Shown here one piece after another: positions 1 through 9,583 of a stretch of 64,000 bases of DNA. Below the pieces are notes generated by a model, which saw only the letters and a list, made by a program, of their open reading frames with translations, did no database searches and was not told the origin of the DNA. How positions within the stretch are numbered: the first letter of the stretch is position 1; each line of letters opens with the position of its first letter. The DNA is taken from contig NZ_CP020472.1 of the NCBI RefSeq assembly GCF_002075795.1, forward strand, positions 4,272,501 to 4,336,500. Direction: 5' to 3'. A program made the translations under genes and the position numbers. This DNA comes from Shewanella japonica (lineage in GTDB: Bacteria > Pseudomonadota > Gammaproteobacteria > Enterobacterales > Shewanellaceae).

Positions 1-2727
1 ATTGGTGCATACACGATCACAATTTCTGCTGATGGGTATGCAGATGAAGTGATTGAGAATGTCAATGTAGCAATCGGTAGTAACTCCAATGTTGAAGCTT
101 CCCTTGATCCTGAAGGAATGGAGCGCCTAAAAGTAACAGGCTCAAGCCGTATCGCATCAATAGATACAACGTCGTCCGAAGCGACTATGGTTATCGGACA
201 AGTTGAAATTGAACGCCTACCATTACCTAAAGATATTACCAGTGTCGCGCTTCTTGCACCTGGTACAACACGGGGTGACGGCCGATTTGGTAACTTTGCC
301 TCTTTCGGTGGCGCATCTGTAGCTGAAAACGCATTTTTTATTAATGGTTTAAATGTCACAAACTTCCGTAATGGACTCGGCTTCTCAAATGTACCGTTTG
401 ATTTTTACGAGCAATTTGAAGTCAAGACTGGTGGTTATGGAGCAGAGTTCGGTCGCTCAACCGGTGGTGTTGTTAACGCAGTAACAAAGCGCGGTTCAAA
501 TAACTGGGAGTTTGGCGGCAATATTCGATACCGCCCTGATGCACTTAGATCTGACTCTCCGAACAGCTACGACATGAACGGTGACATCTACAACTATAAT
601 GCTGAAGACTACTATGACAATGTTGAAGGTAATGTATATGCATCCGGCCCAATTATTCAAGATAAGCTGTTTTTCTATGCGATGTACCAACCTCGTTCAG
701 AGAAAGAAGAATACGTAGCAGACAGAGGAACAACCTTTTCTTCAGTTAAATCAGATAACCCATTCTGGGGGCTAAAACTTGATTGGAATATTGCCGAAAA
801 CCACACGCTTGAATTTACAGGTTTCTCGGATGAGTCTGACGATGAATCAAGTAACCATTTATATGACTACGAAAACAAAAAAGTCGGCGATCAGACGTCT
901 GTTAGCATCGACAAATCTGGTGGTGATAACTATGTATTTGCTTATACAGGGCAATTAACCGACTCGTTTAGTGCGAGATTACTTTATGGTGTCAATGAAT
1001 ATAACCTAACATCTTCAAGCAACATCGCCGAAGACTGTAACCTTATTTATGACCGCAGGGCATCTGCCCCTAAAGTATCACGTGGCTGTGCTTCTGCCGC
1101 CGACTATTTCCAAGAAGAAGGCAGTGACAAGCGTGAAGAGTTCCGTGCAGATTTTGAATGGTTTGTTTCGGACAATCACGTCATTAACTTCGGTTACGAT
1201 CAAGAAATCAATACCTCAAACAGTAATCAATACTACTCAGGACCAGATGGAGTGTATTGGTTCTATTACGACACGGCACCAGGAACAGAACTTCCAAACG
1301 GCGGCATAGTACCTGATGGCGTAACCGAATATGCTCGTTCAAGGGAGCGAACTGTCGGTGGTGACTTCGAAGTAAATTCATCAGCACTATATATTGAAGA
1401 TACTTGGACAGTTACCGATGATATTACCCTCTCACTCGGTCTTCGCTGGGATTCATTCAACAATAAAAACTCTGAAGGTGAGAGTTTTGTGAAAATTGAT
1501 GACATGTTTGCGCCACGCTTAGGCGCTTCTTGGGATATCAACGGTGATGGTGAATCAAAATTATTTGCTAACGTCGGTCGCTACTTCTTACCCGTAGCCA
1601 GTAATACTAACGTTCGTTTAGCGGGTAACGAATATGATGTTCGTAAATATTACGTGCTAGAAGGCACCACTGACCAAGAAATAAATGGTATTCAAGTCCC
1701 TACTCCGAATTTAGGAGCACAAATCGGTGATGACGAATACTTAGCTGACGGCACCGTTCCTGATACAGCGGGTATTGTTGATCAAGATCTAGACCCTATG
1801 TATCAAGATGAAATTATTATTGGCTATCAAGCCATGCTAAACGAAGACTGGTCATGGGGCATAAAAGGGACGCAACGTAAGCTAAATGGTGCTATCGATG
1901 ATATGACTATCAGTCATTGGACAGAAGCTAAATACGGTTGTTCACACCCAGGTGGGGGCGGATATGTATTAGGCAACCCTGGCGAAGATATGACTGTTGC
2001 AGTTGATTCTGATTGTGATGCTGAGCACACCCTAGACAAAACGGTCACAATACCTGGTTCCGAGCTAGGCTATCCTGAGGCAGAAAGAACTTACAACGCT
2101 GTCGACTTGACCTTAAATCGTGCGTGGACTGACGATTGGAGTATGAGTGCGACTTATACTTGGTCACAAAGTTATGGCAATACTGAAGGCTTAGTTAAAT
2201 CAGATAATGCGCAGGATGATGCGGGTTTAACACAAGACTTCGACTTTCCTGAGCTAATGGATGGGGCTGATGGTTACTTGCCAAATGACCGTCGTCATAT
2301 GTTTAAAATATATGGTGCATATGCCATTACCGACGACTTTACCGTGGGCGCAAACTTTACTGTTGAGTCTGGTCGTCCATTGAATAAGTTTGGTGTTGGG
2401 CATCCAAACGGACAACCAACATATGGTGATACTTACTACACGTTAAACTCTGATGGTACTTCGTATGACTTTAATCCTAGAGGAAGCGATGGTCGTACCG
2501 ACTGGGTTTACCGTTTAGACTTATCGGCGTCATATATGATTCAAGTGTCTGAGTTAGACGTTTTGCTAAAAGCGAATATTTATAACGTATTCGACTCGTC
2601 GGCAACAACTCGTCAAGTGGAAACCTATGAGCTAAATAGTCCAGGTACCATAGATACTGATTTTGGCACAATTACTGGTTATCAAACACCACGTTATGTT
2701 GAGTTCAGTGCAAGTGTGAAGTTCTAA
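1..2727 (+). CDS. TonB-dependent outer-membrane receptor (Oar-like), 5' end missing
   Basis: The reading frame is open from base 1, so the start and signal peptide lie left of the window. The first visible residues resemble the end of a carboxypeptidase-regulatory-like domain. A plug domain follows, containing FFINGLNVT and the stretch GGYGAEFGRSTGGVVNAVTK, and then about 700 residues of alternating aromatic and polar beta-barrel strands. The protein ends in Phe (VEFSASVKF), as usual for outer-membrane barrels. The family imports ligands across the outer membrane using TonB energy. The large Oar-like type in Shewanella is often linked to peptide or polymer uptake, but the substrate cannot be read here. 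A strong terminator follows. Confidence 0.9.
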   Translation: MGAYTITISADGYADEVIENVNVAIGSNSNVEASLDPEGMERLKVTGSSRIASIDTTSSEATMVIGQVEIERLPLPKDITSVALLAPGTTRGDGRFGNFASFGGASVAENAFFINGLNVTNFRNGLGFSNVPFDFYEQFEVKTGGYGAEFGRSTGGVVNAVTKRGSNNWEFGGNIRYRPDALRSDSPNSYDMNGDIYNYNAEDYYDNVEGNVYASGPIIQDKLFFYAMYQPRSEKEEYVADRGTTFSSVKSDNPFWGLKLDWNIAENHTLEFTGFSDESDDESSNHLYDYENKKVGDQTSVSIDKSGGDNYVFAYTGQLTDSFSARLLYGVNEYNLTSSSNIAEDCNLIYDRRASAPKVSRGCASAADYFQEEGSDKREEFRADFEWFVSDNHVINFGYDQEINTSNSNQYYSGPDGVYWFYYDTAPGTELPNGGIVPDGVTEYARSRERTVGGDFEVNSSALYIEDTWTVTDDITLSLGLRWDSFNNKNSEGESFVKIDDMFAPRLGASWDINGDGESKLFANVGRYFLPVASNTNVRLAGNEYDVRKYYVLEGTTDQEINGIQVPTPNLGAQIGDDEYLADGTVPDTAGIVDQDLDPMYQDEIIIGYQAMLNEDWSWGIKGTQRKLNGAIDDMTISHWTEAKYGCSHPGGGGYVLGNPGEDMTVAVDSDCDAEHTLDKTVTIPGSELGYPEAERTYNAVDLTLNRAWTDDWSMSATYTWSQSYGNTEGLVKSDNAQDDAGLTQDFDFPELMDGADGYLPNDRRHMFKIYGAYAITDDFTVGANFTVESGRPLNKFGVGHPNGQPTYGDTYYTLNSDGTSYDFNPRGSDGRTDWVYRLDLSASYMIQVSELDVLLKANIYNVFDSSATTRQVETYELNSPGTIDTDFGTITGYQTPRYVEFSASVKF

Positions 2728-2756
2728 CCTTTAAAAATACACTTTCTTATTAAACT

Positions 2757-2786
2757 GCACGAGGAACTCCCCCTCGTGCTTTTTTA
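2757..2786 (+). terminator. Intrinsic terminator of the TonB receptor gene
   Basis: An 8-bp perfect stem, GCACGAGG/CCTCGTGC, is followed by a run of six T, about 30 bases after the receptor stop codon. Confidence 0.85.
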
Positions 2787-2801
2787 TGCCTTTTTTGACA
2801 T

Positions 2802-2832
2802 AAAAAAACACCGCCAATTGGCGGTGTTTTCT
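2802..2832 (-). terminator. Intrinsic terminator of the rpsF-rplI operon
   Basis: The stem AACACCGCC/GGCGGTGTT is flanked by A-rich sequence on one side and TTTTCTTT on the other. It lies just downstream of rplI on the minus strand and is symmetrical enough to work both ways. Confidence 0.8.
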
Positions 2833-2848
2833 TTAAAGCAAATTGTTA

Positions 2849-3301
2849 TTAGTCTTCTGAAACAACAGAAACTTTAACAACAGCTTTAACTTCAGTGTGA
2901 AGTTGAACTTCAACTTCGAAGTCACCTAAAGTGCGTAAAGCACCTAAAGGTAGACGTACTTCAGCTTTAGCAAGCTCAACACCAGCAGCAGTTACTGCAT
3001 CAGCGATGTCACGAGTACCAACTGAACCGAATAGTTTACCTTCGTCACCAGCTTTAGAAGCGATAACAACAGCTTCTAATGCAGCAAGCTTTTCAGCGCG
3101 CGCAGCACAAACACCTAATTCAGCAGCTAATTTAGCTTCTAATTCAGCGCGACGTGCTTCGAAAACTTTAACGTTTTCGTCGTTTGCGATCACAGCTTTG
3201 CCTTGTGGCAAAAGGAAGTTACGTGCGTAACCAGCTTTAACTGAAACTTGGTCACCTAGGTTTCCAAGGTTAGCGATTTTATCAAGCAGAATAACGTTCA
3301 T
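2849..3301 (-). CDS. rplI: 50S ribosomal protein L9
   Basis: This 150-residue protein begins MNVILLDKIANLGNLGDQV and contains the L9 signature GYARNFLLPQGKA at about residues 24-36. A long connecting helix rich in Ala/Glu/Lys follows, then a C-terminal RNA-binding domain with GKLFGSVG. The length equals the family norm. L9 binds 23S rRNA domain V and spans the outside of the 50S subunit. It is the last gene of rpsF-priB-rpsR-rplI, 29 bases after rpsR, and is followed by a terminator. Confidence 0.98.
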   Translation of the reverse strand: MNVILLDKIANLGNLGDQVSVKAGYARNFLLPQGKAVIANDENVKVFEARRAELEAKLAAELGVCAARAEKLAALEAVVIASKAGDEGKLFGSVGTRDIADAVTAAGVELAKAEVRLPLGALRTLGDFEVEVQLHTEVKAVVKVSVVSED

Positions 3302-3330
3302 TATCTAATTCCTCTGATTTAATACTGCGA

Positions 3331-3558
3331 TTACTGATGTAAATCAGTGTATGGCAGTAGAGAAAGATAACGAGCACGCTTAATCGCGCGAGCTAGTTGG
3401 CGTTGATATTTAGCACTAGTACCAGTGATACGGCTAGGAACAATCTTACCGCTTTCTGTTACGTAGTTTTTTAAAGTAACGATATCTTTGTAATCAATTT
3501 CTGCAACACCTTCAGAGGTGAAACGACAGAACTTGCGACGACGGAAATAACGTGCCAT
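3331..3558 (-). CDS. rpsR: 30S ribosomal protein S18
   Basis: This is a 75-residue basic protein, starting MARYFRRRKFCRF and containing the S18 signature region with KNYVTESGKIVPSRITGTSA. It binds the 30S platform as a heterodimer with S6, which is encoded two genes upstream. The size is normal for gammaproteobacteria. It sits 12 bases downstream of priB with a clear ribosome-binding site (AGGAGACTGTCAAC before ATG on the minus strand). Confidence 0.98.
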   Translation of the reverse strand: MARYFRRRKFCRFTSEGVAEIDYKDIVTLKNYVTESGKIVPSRITGTSAKYQRQLARAIKRARYLSLLPYTDLHQ

Positions 3559-3570
3559 GTTGACAGTCTC

Positions 3571-3873
3571 CTAAGTTTTCAATTCGACATTTTCGGCATG
3601 CATAACCAATTTATTTTGGCCATTTCGTCCTTGCTGCATAGAGATAAACCCTTCAACTTGGACCTGCACGCCTGCTTTTAATTCTTCTGTAACGCTATTA
3701 AAGCGTTGGCCACTTAATATGACTTGGATGAGACAATAAACGTTACGTAACATTTGGTCTTCATACCGCTGTGTTTTGTGCTCTAACGTGATGACCTTAT
3801 GAGGTATCCCGCTTGGACTTTCAAAACGCTTAGAACGAGTTATCGTTCCGGCCAATACTAAGTGATTAATCAC
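3571..3873 (-). CDS. priB: Primosomal replication protein N (PriB)
   Basis: A 100-residue single OB-fold protein beginning MINHLVLAGTITRSK, with IPHKVITLEHKTQRYE in the DNA-binding face. PriB is related to single-strand-binding protein. It helps PriA reload the replisome at stalled forks by handing over DnaT. Its place between rpsF and rpsR is the classical gammaproteobacterial arrangement. It lies 7 bases from the rpsF stop, so translation is probably coupled. Confidence 0.96.
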   Translation of the reverse strand: MINHLVLAGTITRSKRFESPSGIPHKVITLEHKTQRYEDQMLRNVYCLIQVILSGQRFNSVTEELKAGVQVQVEGFISMQQGRNGQNKLVMHAENVELKT

Positions 3874-3880
3874 AGACTAA

Positions 3881-4285
3881 TTATTCAGCAGATTCTTCAG
3901 CGCTTGCTTCTACTTCTTTTTCAGCAGCTGGTGCAGCAGTAGGAGCACGACGTGAATCACGCTCATCTTTTGCTTTAGCCATTGGAGAAGCTTCAGTAAC
4001 AGCAGTTTTAGTGCGCATTACCATGTTACGCAGAACAGCGTCATTGAAACGGAAAGCTGTTTCTAACTCTTCGATAGACTCTGCAGTTGCTTCTACGTTC
4101 ATAAGAACATAGTGAGCTTTATGTAGGTCTTGAATTGGGTAAGCCAATTGACGACGACCCCAATCTTCTAGACGGCTGATAGTACCGTTAGCATCAGTGA
4201 TTACACTGCTGTAACGCTCGATCATACCTGGGACTTGTTCACTTTGATCTGGGTGAACCATAAATACGATTTCATAATGACGCAT
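3881..4285 (-). CDS. rpsF: 30S ribosomal protein S6
   Basis: A 134-residue protein starting MRHYEIVFMVHPDQSEQV. The core ferredoxin-like fold covers residues 1 to about 95 and contains DWGRRQLAYPIQ and HKAHYVLMNVEA. A charged Ala/Glu-rich C-terminal tail ends EESAE; this is the region that RimK glutamylates in E. coli. It is the first gene of the operon. The start has a strong AAGGAG 7 bases upstream. Confidence 0.98.
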   Translation of the reverse strand: MRHYEIVFMVHPDQSEQVPGMIERYSSVITDANGTISRLEDWGRRQLAYPIQDLHKAHYVLMNVEATAESIEELETAFRFNDAVLRNMVMRTKTAVTEASPMAKAKDERDSRRAPTAAPAAEKEVEASAEESAE

Positions 4286-4679
4286 TTATTGCTCCTTACG
4301 GTTAATTAGCCTCACGTGTGGCTCAGTCAGACCAAGTTGGAGGCAAGGAACGAAATTAAATGACTGATTTGAGCGCGACATAGTACAGAAACACAACAGC
4401 AAACTCAAGTAATATTTCTAGTGGTTCAAGCTAGATTTGTGATTCACTTCGTTTAGGGGAAACCCTGCTGCTATCAATGCTCAATAGTTATCTTCCCTTC
4501 CTTGTAAACACCTCGTTTTTTTACTTTGCAATCAGATTGATAACTAAGCACTGCCCCATATTATAAAACCTTAAGGGAAATTGGCATGTCTGAGCGCTTT
4601 GCAGCTAACTCGATTACAGGTATTATGTCGCTTCATCCGTATTTCAGGCGTTCACAATCATAATTCATAGAAAAGCGTA
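4286..4679. other. Intergenic region between rpsF and the DUF481 gene (394 bp)
   Basis: This gap separates divergent genes. It holds the rpsF leader and must contain promoters for both directions. No ORF with a convincing start is present, and no repeat or RNA gene was seen. Confidence 0.6.
4289..4330 (-). promoter_or_regulatory. Possible S6:S18 autoregulatory leader of rpsF
   Basis: On the minus strand the rpsF leader contains GAGCC-ACACGT-GAGGCT, a short hairpin, followed by an AACCGTAAGGAG segment with a CCG triplet next to the ribosome-binding site. The S6:S18 complex is known to bind a CCG-containing hairpin in rpsF leaders of many bacteria. This assignment is an inference from position and the CCG triplet; the fold was not computed. 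Confidence 0.33.
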
Positions 4680-5423
4680 ATGAAAAAAGTCGTCATGTTA
4701 ACTTCCACCCTGCTCGCCTCAACGCCAGTCTGGGCATTAGTACCGCCAGATTACAAAGAGCCACCAAGCGACTTTAATGCTGAAATTGAAGCTGGAATGC
4801 AATTAAATACCGGTAACAATAAATCGCAGAATTTTAATGGCCGTACTTACTTAAATTACGACACAGAAAAAGCTAGGCAAGAGTTTACTTTCAAAGTCTA
4901 TTACGCAGCTGATGATGAGTCGACGACAGCTGAAAAGTACGACGTTTATGCCCAATCAAGTTATAAATTAGACAGTGGTTATATTTTTGGACGAGGTGAA
5001 TTCACCTGGGACGATTTTGGTAGTTATACCAAACTAATGACCATTTCATCTGGTTACGGTTTTGATATTATCTCCAACTATCAAACAAAGCTCAGTTTAG
5101 AGGTGGGTCCAGGTTTTCGTTATGATTTACCTAAAGCCACAGATTCAGACTTAAACCCTGATGCTAACCAAGATATTATTTTACGTACCGCAGCCAAGTA
5201 TTCAGTGAAGCTGCAAGAGTACACCAGCTTAAATGCAGACTTAACCTCTGAAGTCGGTGAAGATAACAATACCCTGACGCTAGACTTGAGCTACAAAAAT
5301 ACTTTCTTGCAGGATTGGGCATTCAAAATTGGTGTGAACGTCAGATACACTGCAGTGGTTCTAGAAGACAGTGTCAAAACCGATACGATTACCACGTTCA
5401 ATCTTCTCTATACTTTCCAGTAA
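4680..5423 (+). CDS. DUF481 (YdiY-like) outer-membrane protein
   Basis: This 247-residue protein has a typical signal peptide (MKKVVMLTSTLLASTPVWA, residues 1-19). Amphipathic beta strands of the DUF481 family follow, with FNAEIEAGMQLNTGNN near the mature N-terminus and repeated YNL-like strands. It ends with an aromatic-rich strand, FNLLYTFQ. DUF481 proteins are salt-induced outer-membrane proteins of unknown function. It is a single-gene unit between divergent rpsF and convergent rlmB. A bidirectional terminator follows. Confidence 0.85.
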   Translation: MKKVVMLTSTLLASTPVWALVPPDYKEPPSDFNAEIEAGMQLNTGNNKSQNFNGRTYLNYDTEKARQEFTFKVYYAADDESTTAEKYDVYAQSSYKLDSGYIFGRGEFTWDDFGSYTKLMTISSGYGFDIISNYQTKLSLEVGPGFRYDLPKATDSDLNPDANQDIILRTAAKYSVKLQEYTSLNADLTSEVGEDNNTLTLDLSYKNTFLQDWAFKIGVNVRYTAVVLEDSVKTDTITTFNLLYTFQ

Positions 5424-5447
5424 ATCCATTTACGATTTTTATCGCAT

Positions 5448-5476
5448 AAAAAAAACGGGCATTAAGCCCGTTTTCG
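5448..5476. terminator. Bidirectional terminator between the DUF481 gene and rlmB
   Basis: The stem AAAACGGGC/GCCCGTTTT has an ATTAA loop. An A-run lies on the left and a T-run on the right. It serves the plus-strand DUF481 gene and probably the minus-strand rlmB as well. Confidence 0.85.
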
Positions 5477-5499
5477 TCGTGTCGCATTTTCAGTTCATT

Positions 5500-6240
5500 T
5501 TATGCTTTGCGTTGACGCACTGCTTCAAATAAACAAATACCGGTTGCTACTGATACATTCAAGCTTGAAACACTTCCAGCCATTGGAATCGAGACTATCG
5601 AATCACAACTTTCACGAGTTAAACGACGTAGTCCTTTATCTTCTGCGCCCATTGCAATCGCTAATGACCCTTTTAAGTCTGCTTGATACAGTTCGCAATC
5701 CGCTTCACCTGCCGCACCAATAATCCAAACACCTTTTTGCTGAATATGACGCATGGTACGAGCAAGGTTAGTCACTTGAAATAACGGGATGGTTTCAGCA
5801 GCACCACAAGCAACCTTACTTACGGTTGCAGTTAACCCAACTGAATTATCTTTCGGCACAATAATGCCCTGTACGCCTGCGGCATCCGCGTTACGAAGAC
5901 AAGCACCTAAATTATGTGGGTCCGTTACGCCATCTAATATTAATAAAAAGGCTTGATCAGTTTTTTCAAGTAATACATCTAAATCATTTTCAGTTAAGAT
6001 TTTTGCAGGCTTAACCCGTGCAACAATTCCTTGATGTTGACTACTGGCAGATTTGTCATCAAGTACTTTGCGACTTGAACGTTGCACCGACACACCAAAC
6101 TGTGTCGCCGAATTAATTAACGGCAATACACGTTCATCTTCACGGCCTTGTAAAGCCCATAGCTCAATAATGCGCTCTGGTGCGTTGCGTAGCAAAGCTT
6201 CAACTGCATGGATGCCAAAAATGATATCTTGTTTTTTCAT
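5500..6240 (-). CDS. rlmB: 23S rRNA (guanosine-2251-2'-O)-methyltransferase RlmB
   Basis: This 246-residue SPOUT-class methyltransferase has an N-terminal SpoU substrate-binding domain, starting MKKQDIIFGIHAVEALL (about residues 1-75). The three knotted-core motifs follow: DPHNLGACLRNADAAG, MGAEDKGLRRL and IPMAGSVSSLNVSVATGI. It 2'-O-methylates G2251 in the peptidyl-transferase P loop using S-adenosylmethionine. It lies 4 bases after rnr in the same operon, the common gammaproteobacterial pair. Confidence 0.97.
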   Translation of the reverse strand: MKKQDIIFGIHAVEALLRNAPERIIELWALQGREDERVLPLINSATQFGVSVQRSSRKVLDDKSASSQHQGIVARVKPAKILTENDLDVLLEKTDQAFLLILDGVTDPHNLGACLRNADAAGVQGIIVPKDNSVGLTATVSKVACGAAETIPLFQVTNLARTMRHIQQKGVWIIGAAGEADCELYQADLKGSLAIAMGAEDKGLRRLTRESCDSIVSIPMAGSVSSLNVSVATGICLFEAVRQRKA

Positions 6241-6244
6241 TTAC

Positions 6245-8689
6245 TTATTTTCTCTTACGCTTTGCTTTTGATGGTTTCTTTGCAGCGGTGGCGGAAGTGC
6301 CTTTAGCTGGTTTACTCGTACTTTTTCGTTTTGCCGCAGTATTAGAACGTGTTTTTTTGCTACTAGAACCACGCTTCTTTTTGCCTTTTTCGGTCGTAGC
6401 TTCGCTGTCACGACTCGATTTACCCGCTCCAACTTTAGCCCCTTCAAGGTTTGCACGCTCACGAGCAGTTAATGGCTTGCGGTTAGCTTTTTTACGACTC
6501 TTTCCATGATCGCCAAGCATAATCAAATCAATTTGTCGGTCATCTAGATTAACCGCAGCAACTTTAACACTCACTTCATCACCGACTTGATATACATTCT
6601 TGGTGTTTTCACCAATCAAACGCTGACGCATAGGATCAAACTGATAGTAATCACTCACTAAACTTGAAATATGAACTAAGCCATCAATATAAAGATCCTT
6701 TAATCGGACAAATAAGCCGAAACTCGTAACAGAGGCAATAACGGCCTCAAAGTCATCACCCACATGATCTTGCATGTACTCGCACTTAAGCCAATCGCTG
6801 ACATCACGTGTCGCTTCATCAGCACGGCGTTCAGTGGTTGAACACTCTTCACCTAACTTATCTAGCTCATCAAGATCGTAATGATAGCCACCTTCAGGGG
6901 TCCATTTGTCCTTAACATTGCCCTCTTGGGCAGCTAATAAATAGCGTATCACGCGGTGCAAGACTAAATCAGGATATCGACGAATAGGCGATGTAAAATG
7001 CGAATACTCGGTTAATGCTAGACCAAAGTGACCATCGTCATCAGGGCTATATACTGCTTGGCGCATAGAGCGCAGCAACATAATTTGAATTAACTCTGCA
7101 TCTGGCCTATCAGCAATTTTCAGCATCACATCTTGATAATCTGATGGTGTAGGCTCATCACCACCATTCATCGACAGGCCACGTTCGGCTAAAAACTCTT
7201 TGAAATTAGCTAGTTTAGTCTCTGATGGCGCTTCATGAACTCGATATAACACTTCACCTTTATGCTTTTTAACAAATTTAGCAGAAGCTACGTTAGCAAG
7301 GATCATGCACTCTTCAATAATCTTGTGCGCTTGGTTTCGACTTCTCGGCACAATAGCTTCGATTTTACGTTGCTCATTAAAGATAAACTGTGTCTCAACA
7401 GTTTCGAATGCTATCGCACCACGCTCAACTCGACGTTCATTCAATGTTAAATACAGTGATTGTAAACATTGAAGATGTGGGAATAAGCTTTCGTGCTCAG
7501 GCGCAATCTCACCGCCTTCAAGCATGGCTGCAACTTGGGTATAAGTGAACCGAGCATGAGAATGCATGACCGCAGGATAAAACTTGTAACCCGATAGTTT
7601 ACCAGCAGCAGAAATCGTCATTTCCGCAACCATACATAAGCGGTCGACATGCGGGTTTAGCGAACATAAGCCGTTCGAAATTTTCTCAGGCAACATTGGA
7701 ATAACTTGCGATGGGAAATACACAGAGTTACCACGCGCTCTCGCTTCTTCATCTAATGCTGAATCAGTGCGCACATAGTGGCTCACATCGGCAATCGCTA
7801 CCCATAAACGCCAGCCACCACTTGGTTTTGTTTCTGCATACACTGCATCATCAAAATCTCGAGCATCTTCACCATCAATAGTCACTAACGGTAAATGGCG
7901 TAAATCAACACGGCCTTTTTTATCAGACTCTGGGACTTCATCAGGAATACGTTTGAGTTTTTTCTCAATAACTGACGACCATTTATGCGGTAAATCGTAA
8001 TTGCGCAGTGCAATTTCAATTTCCATACCCGGCGCCATGGTCTTACCCAAAACTTCCGTCACTTTCGCAGCAGCTTTTACAAAGCGGCCAGGTCGACGAG
8101 TGAGCTCAACCACGACAACGTCACCCGCACGAGCGCCGTTGGCATCTTCTTTTGCTATTAATATTTCTTGAGTAATACGTCTATCATCGGCAATGACAAA
8201 TGCCATACCTGCATCAACATGATAGCGACCAACTAAGGGCGCAGTCCGTTCTTGTACTAATCTGACGATGCGTGCTTCACGACGACCACGTCTGTCTGAA
8301 CCTGCTTTTTGTGCCAGTACTTTGTCACCGTGGAAATACATTTGCATGTCACGATTATTGATAAATAAATCGTCACCGCCTTCATCAGATTTAAAAAATC
8401 CAAAGCCATCACGGTGACCAATAATGGTGCCCGAAATTAAATCCATTCTTTCAGGTAATCCGTAGCTATGCCCACGGGTATAAACAAGTTGTCCGTCTCG
8501 CTCCATTGCACGTAAACGTCTTCTTAACGCTTCAAGATGATCTTCATCGACCATGTTAAGTGCTTTAGCAATGTGCTCACGGGTCACTGGGGATTTCTGT
8601 GCGCGTAAATACTCTAAGATGTATTCACGGCTAGGGATTGGGTTTTCGTACTTGTCTTGCTCTCTCTCAAAATGAGGATCGTTGATCAT
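6245..8689 (-). CDS. rnr: Ribonuclease R
   Basis: This 814-residue 3'-5' exoribonuclease has, in order, a helix-turn-helix-like N-terminus, cold-shock domains (about 85-250) and the RNB domain. The RNB domain contains IDGEDARDFDDA, giving Asp272, 278, 280 and 281, which are the metal ligands at the same positions as in E. coli. An S1 domain (about 640-725) is followed by a long Lys/Arg/Ser-rich tail. RNase R degrades structured RNA without a helicase and is important in the cold and in trans-translation. The basic tail is normal for the family. It is upstream of rlmB. Confidence 0.97.
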   Translation of the reverse strand: MINDPHFEREQDKYENPIPSREYILEYLRAQKSPVTREHIAKALNMVDEDHLEALRRRLRAMERDGQLVYTRGHSYGLPERMDLISGTIIGHRDGFGFFKSDEGGDDLFINNRDMQMYFHGDKVLAQKAGSDRRGRREARIVRLVQERTAPLVGRYHVDAGMAFVIADDRRITQEILIAKEDANGARAGDVVVVELTRRPGRFVKAAAKVTEVLGKTMAPGMEIEIALRNYDLPHKWSSVIEKKLKRIPDEVPESDKKGRVDLRHLPLVTIDGEDARDFDDAVYAETKPSGGWRLWVAIADVSHYVRTDSALDEEARARGNSVYFPSQVIPMLPEKISNGLCSLNPHVDRLCMVAEMTISAAGKLSGYKFYPAVMHSHARFTYTQVAAMLEGGEIAPEHESLFPHLQCLQSLYLTLNERRVERGAIAFETVETQFIFNEQRKIEAIVPRSRNQAHKIIEECMILANVASAKFVKKHKGEVLYRVHEAPSETKLANFKEFLAERGLSMNGGDEPTPSDYQDVMLKIADRPDAELIQIMLLRSMRQAVYSPDDDGHFGLALTEYSHFTSPIRRYPDLVLHRVIRYLLAAQEGNVKDKWTPEGGYHYDLDELDKLGEECSTTERRADEATRDVSDWLKCEYMQDHVGDDFEAVIASVTSFGLFVRLKDLYIDGLVHISSLVSDYYQFDPMRQRLIGENTKNVYQVGDEVSVKVAAVNLDDRQIDLIMLGDHGKSRKKANRKPLTARERANLEGAKVGAGKSSRDSEATTEKGKKKRGSSSKKTRSNTAAKRKSTSKPAKGTSATAAKKPSKAKRKRK

Positions 8690-8731
8690 TCAATTTCCAA
8701 ATAATTTACTCCACCTTTGGAGTATTCGCGT

Positions 8732-9343
8732 TTAATGCAGCTGTGGCTGCTGAGCTCGCTCTACTATACTGGCGGGCATCTTAGCGGCTAAATCCTGCAA
8801 TAATGAAGCCGCTTGTTTTTGCGTTGCTTCATCATTAAATACGCTGTTATATAACCAATGGTAACCTAACTTATAGTCTACAGGGCTACCATAACCTTCG
8901 CTAAATAAGCGAACTAACATAAGTCGTGCTGGAACATCACCATTGGCAGCTGCAGGCATCACATACTGCACAGCACGATTCTTATCTTTAACTACCATTT
9001 TGCCGTGATAGTAATATTCGGCCAGTTTTAGCATCGCCTCTGCGCTACCTTGCTCTGCAGCAATTTGTAATTGTTTCATACCACGAGAGGCATGCTTAGG
9101 TACGCACACACCATGGTTAAGCATTTCGCCCCATAAAAACTGATACATGGGCTGCTTTAAAATTTCAGCTCTTGCTTCAATATCTTGCACTAACTGACAA
9201 TCATCGGTTTGCACTTGCTCTAAATATCGATCAGTACGAATTAATGTCAATAACTGTTCATCACTATAGATATCTACTGAAGCAAGTTCAGCAACAGCAA
9301 GATAAGGAATAAAACAGAAGATGACCAAACTTAATCGCAGCAT
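8732..9343 (-). CDS. motX: Sodium-type flagellar motor protein MotX (Sel1 repeats)
   Basis: The ATG at 9343 was chosen because it opens a signal peptide (MLRLSLVIFCFIPYLAVAEL) and has GAG eight bases upstream. A longer in-frame ATG exists at 9385. The mature part has Sel1-type repeats, for example GMKQLQIAAEQGSAEAMLKL and YYHGKMVVKDKNRAVQYVM. In Vibrio and Shewanella, MotX is a periplasmic T-ring component needed for Na+-driven polar flagellar rotation, and motX lies beside rnr and purA as it does here. The name rests on this synteny plus the Sel1 fold. Confidence 0.82.
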   Translation of the reverse strand: MLRLSLVIFCFIPYLAVAELASVDIYSDEQLLTLIRTDRYLEQVQTDDCQLVQDIEARAEILKQPMYQFLWGEMLNHGVCVPKHASRGMKQLQIAAEQGSAEAMLKLAEYYYHGKMVVKDKNRAVQYVMPAAANGDVPARLMLVRLFSEGYGSPVDYKLGYHWLYNSVFNDEATQKQAASLLQDLAAKMPASIVERAQQPQLH

Positions 9344-9550
9344 AACAATTCTCAATGACACTATAGTTACTCTATGCATCGGCATTATAGCTCAATTCTT
9401 GAGTATTAACTGCACAAACTAAGGTTATTAGCGGATAAAAATGATAAAGAAAATCAATATTAGATTGGAAAAGTAACGAAGATAACTGGAGGATGACAGC
9501 GATATTTCGATTATAAATTTCAGTTAGGCTAATCAGGTTAACAACACAAT

Positions 9551-9577
9551 AAAAAGGCCGCTAAGTTAGCGGCCTTC
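9551..9577 (-). terminator. Intrinsic terminator of purA
   Basis: On the minus strand the stem AAGGCCGCTAA/TTAGCGGCCTT is followed by TTTTTATTGTG, directly after the purA stop codon. Confidence 0.85.
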
Positions 9578-9583
9578 AATGTG

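Noticed and set aside
6241..6462. 73-codon Lys/Arg-rich ORF overlapping the end of rnr
   Set aside because: It is an alternate frame of the basic RNase R tail; the rnr frame continues intact to its stop.
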